A stretch of 48,679 nucleotides of DNA. Origin: NORP181 sp047623555. Its GTDB lineage: Bacteria; Pseudomonadota; Alphaproteobacteria; Rhodobacterales; Rhodobacteraceae. The notes below the pieces were generated by a model that saw only the letters and a list, made by a program, of their open reading frames with translations, had not been told where the DNA came from and searched no databases. Below, piece by piece: positions 33,391-41,655 of the stretch (position 1 is its first letter; each line of letters opens with the position of its first letter). The stretch spans positions 1-48,679 of the forward strand of contig JBLHMP010000022.1 of assembly GCA_047623555.1 (NCBI GenBank), in the 5' to 3' direction. A program made the translations under genes and the position numbers.

Positions 33391-33592
33391 AACATGCTCC
33401 TCTATGCTAAGTGGTTTCAAAGTCAAAGAGGGGCGCGCGTCGGGTGGGATAACACGATCCCCCCTCGATAATTATATCGTAATCACAGGTCCCGTATGCA
33501 AAACACGGGTGTTCAATATAGTGTTGGCTGCATGTGATTAGACACCTTACACACTGCGCCGCAATTGCGGCAAAATCAGGGGCAGTAACCTA

Positions 33593-34186
33593 ATGGCAAC
33601 ACAACCAAGAGCGTGGCAAAAGATGCTGTCGGGACGGCGGCTTGACCTGTTGGACCCGACTCCGGTGGATATTGAGATTGAGGATATTGCCCACGGTTTG
33701 GCCTTTGTGGCGCGTTGGAATGGCCAGACGGTTGGGGATTTCGCCTATTCCGTGGCTGAACATTCGCTGTTGGTCGAGGAACTGTTTGGCCGGATTGTGC
33801 CAAATGCGCCTGCTAAATGGCGTTTGGTCGCGTTGTTACATGATGCGCCGGAATATGTGATTGGCGATATGATTTCCCCGGTCAAGGCGGCGGTGGGCCC
33901 GGGATATGAGGCGCTGGATGACCGTCTGGTTGCCGCGATCCACATCCGGTTTGGTCTGCCCGCGCAGGTGCCAGTCAAGATCAAGCGTCAGATCAAAAAG
34001 GCGGATAAACTCAGCGCCTGGATGGAGGCAACGCGGATCGCCGGGTTCACCGAAGTCGAGGCGAACAAGTTTTTTGGGCGTCCTGATTTGGCGATAATCG
34101 ACGGATTAGACATAGATTTGCGCCCGCCAACCGAAGTGCGTGCTGCCTTTACAGCGCGACATGAAGCGTTGCTAGCGGCGCTTTAG
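33593..34186 (+). CDS. HD-domain phosphohydrolase, YfdR/YfbR-like
   Basis: HD-domain metal-dependent phosphohydrolase of 197 residues. Likely metal ligands are the His in SVAEHSLLVEEL, the HD pair in LLHDAPEYVIGDM, and the Asp in KKADKLSAWMEA. The start IEIEDIAHGLAFVARWNGQT and overall plan resemble E. coli YfdR, with YfbR 5'-deoxynucleotidase a more distant relative. The expected substrate is a nucleotide, but this is not shown by the sequence. GGGG lies upstream of the ATG. It is monocistronic and converges on the AEC transporter gene with a gap of 4 bases. Confidence 0.85.
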   Translation: MATQPRAWQKMLSGRRLDLLDPTPVDIEIEDIAHGLAFVARWNGQTVGDFAYSVAEHSLLVEELFGRIVPNAPAKWRLVALLHDAPEYVIGDMISPVKAAVGPGYEALDDRLVAAIHIRFGLPAQVPVKIKRQIKKADKLSAWMEATRIAGFTEVEANKFFGRPDLAIIDGLDIDLRPPTEVRAAFTARHEALLAAL

Positions 34187-34190
34187 CTGT

Positions 34191-35135
34191 TCACGTTAAC
34201 CAGAACAAAAACCCGGTTAGTGTCACAAATGACAGCGATGTTGCGGCCAGCATGGCAATCGACGCCGGGCCTTCAAGGCCCAATTCTTGCGCCAGTACCG
34301 TGTAAATTCCGAACATCGGCATCGCCGCAGACAGAATGGCCGCCGCATACATATCCGGTGACAACATCTCAAACCCCAACAGCGGCACACTGATCGCCGC
34401 CAAAATCATCATTGCCGGGTGCACAAACAGCTTTCCAAACGCCACCTGCAAGGCGCGCGCCCGGTTTCCGATCAGTTTCAGCCCAACCAACGATCCACCA
34501 ACCACCACCAGTGACAAGGCCGCCGCTGATGCCGCCAGCATGGTAAACAATCGCGACATCGCGTCTGGCACCGGGAGGCTGAGCAACGACGCCGCTAGCC
34601 CGAGCAACAAGCCAATCACCATTGGCCGTCTGATCACACCCCAAAATGTCTTTACTATGGTGCGCCGTATCGACAGGGTTTCACCCTCTTTGGTCATATC
34701 CATCAGGATCAGGCAGATCGGGATCAGAATGATGTTCTCAACCAGCATGTTCAGCGCCAAAATAAGCCCGGCAATGTCAGGAAACGTCAGCAACATCACC
34801 GGATAACCGACAAATCCCGAATTGGCACAGGTCGACCCCATCACCGCAATCGCACGCCGCGCGTTGTCGATGCCGATCCAACTAAACCAAAGCCAGGATA
34901 TCGCGATGATCGCCAGTCCGCCCAGCAAATACACCAGCATGTAATGTGAATGAAACACATCCCCCACATCGCGCGAGGCAACCGCATTGAACAGCAATGC
35001 AGGCATGGCGATGTTCATCACATATTTGCCCATAACGCGCATATCTGCCGCTAAAAACCAGCCTTTGTAGACAATGAAATAACCAATCACCATCGCTGCG
35101 AAGATCGGAAAAGTTATGCCAAGGATTGTTGTCAT
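34191..35135 (-). CDS. AEC family transporter (auxin efflux carrier type)
   Basis: Inner-membrane transporter of the AEC/BART superfamily with about ten helices in 314 residues, in two five-helix halves (for example ITFPIFAAMVIGYFIVYKGW, YVMNIAMPALLFNAVAS, then SAAALSLVVVGGSLVGLKL and MFGIYTVLAQELGL). Members export or import small carboxylates such as malate or malonate; the auxin label is historical. The ATG overlaps the stop of the YedJ-like HD gene by 4 bases, so it is the last gene of an aroC-HD-AEC transcript. Substrate unknown. Confidence 0.9.
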   Translation of the reverse strand: MTTILGITFPIFAAMVIGYFIVYKGWFLAADMRVMGKYVMNIAMPALLFNAVASRDVGDVFHSHYMLVYLLGGLAIIAISWLWFSWIGIDNARRAIAVMGSTCANSGFVGYPVMLLTFPDIAGLILALNMLVENIILIPICLILMDMTKEGETLSIRRTIVKTFWGVIRRPMVIGLLLGLAASLLSLPVPDAMSRLFTMLAASAAALSLVVVGGSLVGLKLIGNRARALQVAFGKLFVHPAMMILAAISVPLLGFEMLSPDMYAAAILSAAMPMFGIYTVLAQELGLEGPASIAMLAATSLSFVTLTGFLFWLT

Positions 35136-35767
35136 GCCACTATTTCCTCAGACAAATCGTCAAGAAATCGCAGCATCACCTTTACCCGGTTTTGCGCCAG
35201 TTCGCGGCCTTTGTCGGTGATCATCCCGTCTGGCAGTTTCAGCAATTTGATTTGCCAATGATCCAGCGAATATTTGCTGTCATCCGGTACGCGATTTTGC
35301 GCGAACGGATCAGCCGGATCATAAAGCGGTAAGCCAAGCGCCCCAGCCACTAAAAACGTCCGTGCAATGCCAATGGCCCCTAGGGAATCAAGCCGATCCG
35401 CATCGCGCAAAACCTTTGCCTCAAAGGTTTCAGCGGGAATGCCTGCGGAAAAGCTGTGGGCCTCAATGGCATGTTGGGTTGCTTTGACCTGATCAGGGCT
35501 GAACCCCAGCAAAGCCAGAATCGGCCCGGCCTTTTCCGCCGATTGACGGGACGCAAAGGCGCGGTTTGCATCGTCTTTGGGCAGGTTAACCAGATCATGC
35601 AGGTGACAGGCGGCCAATAGAACGTCCAAATCGCCCGACCCGTCAGCAATCTGTTGCGCGTTCATCCAGACGCGATCCAGATGGGCCAGATCATGGGCCG
35701 AATCCAAATCCATCTGGTCTTGGACAATCCGGCAAAGCTGATCGCGCAAATCAGCCAATGATGCCAC
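35132..35767 (-). CDS. HD-domain phosphohydrolase, YedJ-like
   Basis: The 211-residue protein carries the HD motif set: AHDLAHLDRVW, ACHLHDLVNLPKDD and RDADRLDSLGAIGIART. The C-terminal half (GALGLPLYDPADPFAQNR, YSLDHWQIKLLKLP) closely follows E. coli YedJ. The start is taken as the GTG at 35767, with GGGGA upstream, which overlaps the end of aroC by 17 bases; a start at 35818 deeper in aroC would add 17 residues of no family character. It is translationally linked to both neighbours. The natural substrate is unknown. Confidence 0.85.
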   Translation of the reverse strand: MASLADLRDQLCRIVQDQMDLDSAHDLAHLDRVWMNAQQIADGSGDLDVLLAACHLHDLVNLPKDDANRAFASRQSAEKAGPILALLGFSPDQVKATQHAIEAHSFSAGIPAETFEAKVLRDADRLDSLGAIGIARTFLVAGALGLPLYDPADPFAQNRVPDDSKYSLDHWQIKLLKLPDGMITDKGRELAQNRVKVMLRFLDDLSEEIVA

Positions 35768-36851
35768 GGTTTTCCCCGACCTGGCCGCGATGCAGCAACA
35801 AATGGTCCAGGATGACACAGGCCATCATTGCCTCGCCTACCGGCACCGCGCGGATGCCGACACAAGGGTCATGGCGACCCTTGGTAATGATCTCGGTGTC
35901 TTCGCCAGACTTGGTAATGGTCCTGCGTGTGGTCAAAATGGACGAGGTCGGTTTGACCGCAAAGCGCACCACAACATCCTGCCCGGTGCTGATACCGCCA
36001 AGGATACCACCAGCGTGATTTGACGAATATTCCGGCCCATTTGGCCCCATGCGAATTTCATCGGCGTTTAGCTCTCCGGTTAGCATCGCGGCCGACATGC
36101 CTTCGCCAATCTCAACGCCCTTCACCGCGTTGATCGACATCATCGCTGCTGCCAAATCAGTGTCTAACTTGCCATAAACCGGCGCGCCCAACCCTGCGGG
36201 GACACCGCGCGCCACCAGTTCAATCACGGCCCCAACCGAACTGCCGGACTTGCGCAGACCGTCCAGATATTCGGCCCAGTCATTTGCGGCCACAGAATCC
36301 GGAACCCAAAACGGGTTCTGTTCAATCTGTTCCAAATCAAACCGCGCGCGATCAATTTTATGCGGCCCCATTTGCACCATATAGCCGGTGATCGACAGGT
36401 CCGGGGCCATCGCCCGGATCGCCTCGCGCGCCAACCCACCGGCGGCAACGCGCGATGCGGTTTCGCGGGCAGACGACCGTCCGCCACCGCGATAATCACG
36501 AATGCCGTATTTTTGGAAATAGGTGATATCCGCATGGCCGGGGCGAAATTTGTCTTTGATGTCGCCGTAATCCTTTGACCGCTGATCGGTGTTCTCAATC
36601 AGCAGCTGAACCGGTGTTCCCGTCGTCACACCCTCAAACACACCCGACAGTATCCGCACCTCATCGGCCTCACGCCGTTGCGTGGTGTATTTGTTCTGAC
36701 CCGGTTTACGTTTGTCCAACCACTGTTGGATCATGCCCTCGTCGATTGCCACGCCGGGGGGGCAGCCATCGACAGTTGCCCCAATCGCAGGCCCGTGGCT
36801 TTCGCCCCAGGTGGTGACGCGGAAGAGATGGCCAAAGCTGTTGATCGACAT
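35751..36851 (-). CDS. aroC: Chorismate synthase AroC
   Basis: AroC makes chorismate from EPSP, the last shikimate-pathway step, using reduced FMN as a catalyst. The 366 residues carry the three signatures: GESHGPAIGATVDGCPPG, GRSSARETASRVAAGG and RAVPVGEAMMACVILDH. FRPGHADITYFQKYGIRDYR is also diagnostic. The ATG follows a purine-rich stretch (AAGGAG). It heads the aroC-HD-AEC transcript, and no other shikimate gene is nearby. Confidence 0.98.
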   Translation of the reverse strand: MSINSFGHLFRVTTWGESHGPAIGATVDGCPPGVAIDEGMIQQWLDKRKPGQNKYTTQRREADEVRILSGVFEGVTTGTPVQLLIENTDQRSKDYGDIKDKFRPGHADITYFQKYGIRDYRGGGRSSARETASRVAAGGLAREAIRAMAPDLSITGYMVQMGPHKIDRARFDLEQIEQNPFWVPDSVAANDWAEYLDGLRKSGSSVGAVIELVARGVPAGLGAPVYGKLDTDLAAAMMSINAVKGVEIGEGMSAAMLTGELNADEIRMGPNGPEYSSNHAGGILGGISTGQDVVVRFAVKPTSSILTTRRTITKSGEDTEIITKGRHDPCVGIRAVPVGEAMMACVILDHLLLHRGQVGENRGIIG

Positions 36852-36950
36852 GGTAAGGCTCCTTTGTCGATGTCATACCCGACGCGGCCTTGGGGCCTCA
36901 AGGTCTTTCGCCTTGCGTCAGGTCAGGCCGCGGCCTAAAAACACAATACC

Positions 36951-37026
36951 TCGGGGGGCCTTAGGCTGAGACGTACATTGTGCGGACCCGTTGAACCTGA
37001 ACCAGTTAACACTGGCGGAGGGAAGG
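36951..37026 (+). ncRNA. TPP riboswitch (THI element) upstream of thiB
   Basis: The conserved thi-box sequence is present: GGGGGGCC leading in, CTGAGA at 36966-36971, ACCCGTTGAACCTGAACC, then a hairpin (CCAGTTAACACTGG) and GGCGGAGGGAA. It sits about 50 bases before thiB. TPP binding is expected to lower expression of the thiamine importer genes. Confidence 0.95.
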
Positions 37027-37049
37027 TTTCGGACAAATGTCCACCCTTA

Positions 37050-37072
37050 CCCTTTCGTCGCAATTGAAAGGG
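37050..37072 (+). promoter_or_regulatory. Hairpin masking the thiB ribosome binding site
   Basis: CCCTTTC (37050-37056) pairs with GAAAGGG (37066-37072) around a 9-base loop, and GAAAGGG is the thiB ribosome site 5 bases before the ATG. This looks like the riboswitch's expression platform and implies control of translation rather than termination, as no T run follows. Confidence 0.7.
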
Positions 37073-37077
37073 ATACC

Positions 37078-38055
37078 ATGAAGTATCTGACACTTGCAGC
37101 GGGAGTATTCTGTGCCACGGCCGCGATTGCCGAGACACCGGAACTGACCGTTTACACCTACGACAGCTTTGTTTCCGACTGGGGCCCCGGCCCTGCGGTC
37201 AAAACCGCATTTGAGGAAACCTGCGGCTGTACGCTGAAATTCGTTGGCGCAGGCGACGGCGCGGCGTTGCTCGCCCGCCTCAAACTCGAAGGGGCGCGCA
37301 CCAAAGCCGACGTTGTCCTTGGACTAGACACTGGCTTGATGGCGTCGGCGATCGAAACCGGGCTGTTTGCCGAACATAGTGTAACGGCGGACTACGATCT
37401 GCCCATCGACTGGACAGACCCGGTTTTTGTGCCGTTCGATTGGGGTTATTTCGCGTTTGTTCACAATGTTGGACTTGATGCCCCAAAGAATTTCAAAGAA
37501 CTGGCCGCTAGTGACCTGAAAATCATCATTCAGGATCCACGCTCCTCTACCCCCGGTTTGGGTTTGCTGTTGTGGGTGAAAACCGCCTATGGCGATGAAG
37601 CCCCGGCGATTTGGGCGGATTTGTCTGACAACATCGTCACCGTGACCAAAGGCTGGTCCGAGGCATATGGCCTGTTTCTAGAGGGCGAGGCCGATATGGT
37701 TTTGTCCTACACAACATCGCCTGCCTACCATTTGATTGCCGAAGAGGATGCCAGCAAAACAACAGCAGCCTTTGACGAAGGTCATTACATGCAGATCGAG
37801 GTCGCAGGTAAAATTGCCAGCACGGAACATCCCGAACTTGCGGATGCGTTCCTTGAATTCATGGTGTCTGATGCGTTTCAGTCGATCATTCCAACCACCA
37901 ATTGGATGTATCCGGTTGTTATCCCTGCGGGTGGCTTGCCGGGAGGTTTTGAAACAATGACGCAACCGTCAAAGGCGTTGTTGGTTCCGGCTGACATGGC
38001 GGGCGACATAAGAGACAAGGCATTGGCCGAATGGCTGGACGCGCTGAGCCAGTAA
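37078..38055 (+). CDS. thiB: Thiamine ABC transporter substrate-binding protein ThiB
   Basis: ThiB is the periplasmic binder of thiamine and its phosphates. A signal peptide (residues 1-18, YLTLAAGVFCATAAIA) precedes ETPELTVYTYDSFVSDWGPG, the typical opening of the mature protein. Other landmarks are CGCTLKFVGAGDGAALLARL, SSTPGLGLLLWVKTAYG and SYTTSPAYHL. Length 325 residues from the ATG at 37078; an in-frame start at 36991 inside the riboswitch is rejected. It is controlled by the TPP riboswitch and its end overlaps thiP by 25 bases. Confidence 0.95.
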   Translation: MKYLTLAAGVFCATAAIAETPELTVYTYDSFVSDWGPGPAVKTAFEETCGCTLKFVGAGDGAALLARLKLEGARTKADVVLGLDTGLMASAIETGLFAEHSVTADYDLPIDWTDPVFVPFDWGYFAFVHNVGLDAPKNFKELAASDLKIIIQDPRSSTPGLGLLLWVKTAYGDEAPAIWADLSDNIVTVTKGWSEAYGLFLEGEADMVLSYTTSPAYHLIAEEDASKTTAAFDEGHYMQIEVAGKIASTEHPELADAFLEFMVSDAFQSIIPTTNWMYPVVIPAGGLPGGFETMTQPSKALLVPADMAGDIRDKALAEWLDALSQ

Positions 38056-39584
38056 ACCCCAAACCTGGAATTGGCGCGGCAATTTGTGTTATCGCGCTAG
38101 TTTTGGCCTGTTTAGGATCTGTTTTCTGGCATGCCAAGGTTGGCCGAGGACTAAGCAACTATGACTGGACGGCTGTGCGCTTTACCTTGCTACAGGCGCT
38201 ATTGTCAGCAGGGTTTAGTGTTGCCTTGGCAATCCTAGTCGCCCGCGCCTTGGCCCGGCGGCAGTTTTTCGGGCGTCAGGCGCTGATCGTACTTTTGGGT
38301 GCGCCGTTCATTTTGCCGGTGATTGTTGCGGTTTTGGGGCTATTGCAGGTGTTTGGCCGTGCCGGTTGGGTCAGTGTTGCACTGGGCTGGGTTGGCCTGC
38401 CGCCGGTTCAGATATACGGGTTGCATGGGGTAGTTTTGGCGCATGTGTTTTTCAACCTGCCATTGGCGACACGGCTGATATTGCAAGGCTGGCAGGACAT
38501 TCCCGCCGAACGGTTCCGCCTCGCCGCACAGCTTGGCGCGGGGCCGGTGGCGATGTGGCGATTGTTGGAAAAACCGATGCTGATGCGGCTTGTTCCGGGC
38601 GTACTGGCAGTGGTGTTTGCGATCTGTTTGACAAGCTTTGCCGTGGCTTTGACCCTAGGGGGCGGACCAAAGGCAACGACAATTGAATTGGCGATCTATC
38701 AGGCGTTTCGATTTGATTTTGATCTGGGGCGGGCGGCGATGTTGTCGGTGGTGCAGATCGTGTTGACCGGGTCAGCGGCGTTGATCGCTTTCAAGGCCTC
38801 GCGTGGTGACGGGTTTGGTGGCGGGCTGGACCGCCAGGTGCAACGTTGGGACGCCCAAACATTGACTGCAAAGGGTTTGGATGCTGCGATCATTGGCGTG
38901 GCAAGCCTGTTTCTGGTGATGCCTTTGGCGGCGATTGTCCTGTCCGGTTTGCCTCGCGTGTTCGTTCTGCCAAGCGTTGTTTACACGTCTGCCATTACTT
39001 CGGTTCTGGTCGCGCTGGGCAGTACTTGTGTGTTGCTGGCACTGGCAATTCCGATGGCGCTGGCCGCAGCGACGCGGCGCTTTTCTTGGGTCGAAACGGT
39101 TGGCCTGCTGGGCCTTGCCACATCACCATTGGTGATCGGAACTGGGTTATTTTTGTTGATAAACCCTTTATTAGACCCGTTTTTGTTGGCTTTACCGGTT
39201 ACTGCTCTGGTCAACGCCGTTCTGGCATTACCCTTTGCATTGCGTATTCTTGTTCCGGGCGCGCGCACAGAGGTTGCGCGATTTGGGCGGTTGGGATTGG
39301 CGCTAAATATGCAAGGCTGGCAGTTCCTGCGCCGTGTGGTGTTGCCCCGGATGCGGTCTCAGATCGGGTTTGCTGCGGGGCTGACGGCGGCGTTGTCGAT
39401 GGGGGATTTGGGGGTGATTGTGCTGTTTGCTGATCCGGAACGCGCGACGTTGCCGCTACAGATATTTCGTCTGATGGGTTCGTTTCAGATGCAGGCGGCA
39501 GCCGGGGCCGCATTGTTGTTGCTGGGGCTTTCACTGGGTATATTCTGGCTGCTTGATCGGGGAGGGCGTCATGTTAAGGATTGA
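38031..39584 (+). CDS. thiP: Thiamine ABC transporter permease ThiP
   Basis: ThiP is the fused double-domain permease of the thiamine importer. The 517 residues include about 12 helices in two similar halves, each ending in a coupling loop (for the first half RLAAQLGAGPVAMWRLLEKP; for the second FGRLGLALNMQGWQFLRRV). Motifs such as FSVALAILVARALARRQFFG and TSFAVALTLGGGPKATTIEL are typical. The ATG lies 25 bases inside thiB, without a strong ribosome site, so translation is likely coupled. Confidence 0.94.
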   Translation: MAGRAEPVNPKPGIGAAICVIALVLACLGSVFWHAKVGRGLSNYDWTAVRFTLLQALLSAGFSVALAILVARALARRQFFGRQALIVLLGAPFILPVIVAVLGLLQVFGRAGWVSVALGWVGLPPVQIYGLHGVVLAHVFFNLPLATRLILQGWQDIPAERFRLAAQLGAGPVAMWRLLEKPMLMRLVPGVLAVVFAICLTSFAVALTLGGGPKATTIELAIYQAFRFDFDLGRAAMLSVVQIVLTGSAALIAFKASRGDGFGGGLDRQVQRWDAQTLTAKGLDAAIIGVASLFLVMPLAAIVLSGLPRVFVLPSVVYTSAITSVLVALGSTCVLLALAIPMALAAATRRFSWVETVGLLGLATSPLVIGTGLFLLINPLLDPFLLALPVTALVNAVLALPFALRILVPGARTEVARFGRLGLALNMQGWQFLRRVVLPRMRSQIGFAAGLTAALSMGDLGVIVLFADPERATLPLQIFRLMGSFQMQAAAGAALLLLGLSLGIFWLLDRGGRHVKD

Positions 39585-40263
39585 AAATGCCGTTGTAGAA
39601 AACGGTACATTTTGGCTCAGCGCGGATATTCAGGTTGATAGCGGGCAAAAGGTGGCCGTGATCGGACCATCTGGCGCTGGTAAATCGACCCTAATTGGGG
39701 CAATTGCCGGTTTTTATCCGTTGAAAGACGGGCACATCTACTGGAACGACACAGATATTTCCCAGACAGAGCCGGGGTCTCGGCCCGTGGCAATGCTGTT
39801 TCAGGACGGCAATATGTTCCCGCATCTGACGGTGGCACAAAATGTTGGGTTGGGCATTCGGCCTGACCTGAAATTGGATGCGAGCCAAACCGAATTTGTT
39901 CACATTGCTATCGCGCGGGTTGGGCTGAAAGGGATGGCCGACCGCAAACCCGCCGCATTATCAGGTGGCCAGCAAAGCCGCGCTGCATTGGCGCGGGTTT
40001 TGGTACAAGACCGGCCATTGTTGTTGCTGGATGAGCCTTTTGCCGCGCTTGGACCGGCGTTAAGGGTGGAAATGCTTAATCTGGTGGATGACCTCGTGCG
40101 TGAAACTGGCGCGACGTTGTTGATGGTCAGTCACGCGCCCGAAGATGCCCGGCGGATTGCGGATCAGGTCATTTTGGTCGAAGGCGGGGTGGCGCATCCG
40201 CCGCAAGATACCAAAACCCTGCTGGACAATCCGCCCCCCGCCTTGCGTGCATATTTAGGTTAG
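39571..40263 (+). CDS. thiQ: Thiamine ABC transporter ATP-binding protein ThiQ
   Basis: ThiQ powers thiamine import. Walker A is GPSGAGKST, the Q-loop LFQDGNMFPHLTV, the signature LSGGQQSRAALAR, Walker B LLLLDEPFAALG, and SHAPED holds the switch His. 230 residues is the usual size. The ATG at 39571 follows GGGGAGGG and overlaps the end of thiP; a TTG at 39553 lies before that site and is rejected. The stop overlaps the stop of ribH2 on the other strand. Confidence 0.95.
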   Translation: MLRIENAVVENGTFWLSADIQVDSGQKVAVIGPSGAGKSTLIGAIAGFYPLKDGHIYWNDTDISQTEPGSRPVAMLFQDGNMFPHLTVAQNVGLGIRPDLKLDASQTEFVHIAIARVGLKGMADRKPAALSGGQQSRAALARVLVQDRPLLLLDEPFAALGPALRVEMLNLVDDLVRETGATLLMVSHAPEDARRIADQVILVEGGVAHPPQDTKTLLDNPPPALRAYLG

Positions 40264-40694
40264 GCGGCCGCCAACTGGCGAACCTGCGCAATGGCCAATG
40301 CGGACTGCGCCGCCTCGCGCCCCTTGGTCACAAAATGGTCGCGATAGATGGCGTTGTGATGGTCCGTTTCTTGATAATTGTGCGGGGTCAGGGACACCGA
40401 TAACACCGGCACACCGCTGTCCAATCCGGCGCGCATCAAGCCATCAACCACGGCCTGCGCCACAAAATCGTGACGATAGATACCACCATCAACCACAAAC
40501 GCCGCGCAAATCACCGCGCCATAGCGTCCGGTTTGTGCCAGATCACGCGCCAACAGCGGCAGTTCAAACGCGCCGGGCACGTCAAACACATCGACCTGTT
40601 CGACTGGAATAAGTTGCAAAAATCCGTCAAGCGCGCAGTCAACAATATCCGCGTGCCATTGTGCCTTGATAAAGGCGTATCGGGTGAGTGTCAT
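40260..40694 (-). CDS. ribH2: 6,7-dimethyl-8-ribityllumazine synthase, type II (RibH2)
   Basis: Lumazine synthase joins the ribityl-pyrimidine with a four-carbon phosphate in the penultimate step of riboflavin synthesis. The 144-residue protein matches the RibH2 type known from Brucella and Mesorhizobium: AFIKAQWHADIVDCALDGF, FDVPGAFELPLLARDLA, TGRYGAVICAAFVVDGGIYR and PVLSVSLTPHNYQE. The His that acts as the acid-base is in TDHHN or HNYQE. GGAG precedes the ATG. It is a single gene behind an FMN riboswitch, not part of a rib operon, so a separate RibH1 may exist elsewhere in the genome. Confidence 0.93.
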   Translation of the reverse strand: MTLTRYAFIKAQWHADIVDCALDGFLQLIPVEQVDVFDVPGAFELPLLARDLAQTGRYGAVICAAFVVDGGIYRHDFVAQAVVDGLMRAGLDSGVPVLSVSLTPHNYQETDHHNAIYRDHFVTKGREAAQSALAIAQVRQLAAA

Positions 40695-40768
40695 AGTAAT
40701 CTCCTATAGGTTCAGACACGTCCACCCAAGGCGATCACGAACAGCAACGTCGCAAAATGCGGCGCACT

Positions 40769-40924
40769 GCACGTCCTCTTTCATCCGGACTATGACCGTC
40801 GGTTCTGGCATCTCACCAGATCTGCTGACCATTGGAATCTTGGAAAACCCCAATGCGCTCGCGGACTTACAGATCAGGTCTGCATACCGCCGGTGGGGAA
40901 TCTCGCCCCGCCCTGAGAACAAGG
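40769..40924 (-). ncRNA. FMN riboswitch (RFN element) upstream of ribH2
   Basis: On the minus strand the RFN core is complete: CAGGGCGGGGCGAGATTCCC, ACCGGCGGT, GTCCGCGAGCGC, AGATCTGGTGAGATGCCAGA, and CCGACGGTCATAGTCCGGAT ending in GAAAGAGGA. It ends about 75 bases before the ribH2 ATG. FMN binding should shut down ribH2; no clear terminator T run is seen in the gap, so translational control is likelier. Confidence 0.95.
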
Positions 40925-40983
40925 CAAGTCTTGTCAAATGGCGCGCCAACCTGCAAGAGCAATTGTAACACTTGAGGTAGGTC

Positions 40984-41598
40984 ATGCATCCCAATCCCGT
41001 TTATCACACCGCCGCCGACGCGCAGAACCTGGGCTATGCGCGCGATCGTGGCTTTGGCATTCTGGCGGTTTGTTTTGAGGATGCACCGCTGATGTCACAT
41101 GTGCCGTTCATTATCGCAGAGGATGGTAAATCACTGGATTTGCATCTGGTGCGATCCAACCCGATTGCTCGGGCGTTAAAATCCCCGCTACAGGCACGCA
41201 TCGCGGTCAGTGGGCCAGACAGCTATATTTCGCCTGATTGGTATGAGGTGCCCGATCAGGTGCCGACGTGGAATTATGTGGCGGTACATCTGACCGGAAC
41301 TCTGGAGATGCGACCTCAGGAAGAACTGCTTGATCTGCTGGATCGGCAATCGGCGCTGTTTGAGGCAAGGCTAGACCCGAAACCGCGTTGGACCACGGGT
41401 AAGATGGATGCCGATGCACTGGCAAAAATGATGCGGATGATCGTGCCGTGCCGAATGCAGATCGCATCGGTGGACGGCACCTGGAAACTGAGCCAGAACA
41501 AACCGGATGATGTGCGTCTGCGGACCGCGGATTATGTCGAAAGCTATGGGCTGGGCGCGGAAATACAATTGTTGGCGGCCTTGATGCGTGGCGCATAG
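40984..41598 (+). CDS. PaiB-like FMN-binding protein
   Basis: FMN-binding split-barrel protein of 204 residues, family name FMN-binding negative transcriptional regulator after B. subtilis PaiB. The signature SPDWYEVPDQVPTWNYVAVH and the conserved N-terminus HPNPVYHTAADAQNLGYARD are clear; YGLGAEIQLLAALM is the C-terminal helix. The gene is divergent from the FMN riboswitch of ribH2 and starts about 60 bases from it. Whether it regulates anything or is an enzyme with FMN or heme is not shown. Confidence 0.88.
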   Translation: MHPNPVYHTAADAQNLGYARDRGFGILAVCFEDAPLMSHVPFIIAEDGKSLDLHLVRSNPIARALKSPLQARIAVSGPDSYISPDWYEVPDQVPTWNYVAVHLTGTLEMRPQEELLDLLDRQSALFEARLDPKPRWTTGKMDADALAKMMRMIVPCRMQIASVDGTWKLSQNKPDDVRLRTADYVESYGLGAEIQLLAALMRGA

Positions 41599-41655
41599 AC
41601 ACGCGCAATTCGGGCTTCTAGGGTGTGGCGAAATCCACAGATAGGAGCCTTTGCT

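Noticed and set aside
33466..33479. Palindrome CGATA-ATTA-TATCG between divergent genes
   Set aside because: It could be an operator but is short, AT-rich and unsupported by any matching site or nearby regulator.
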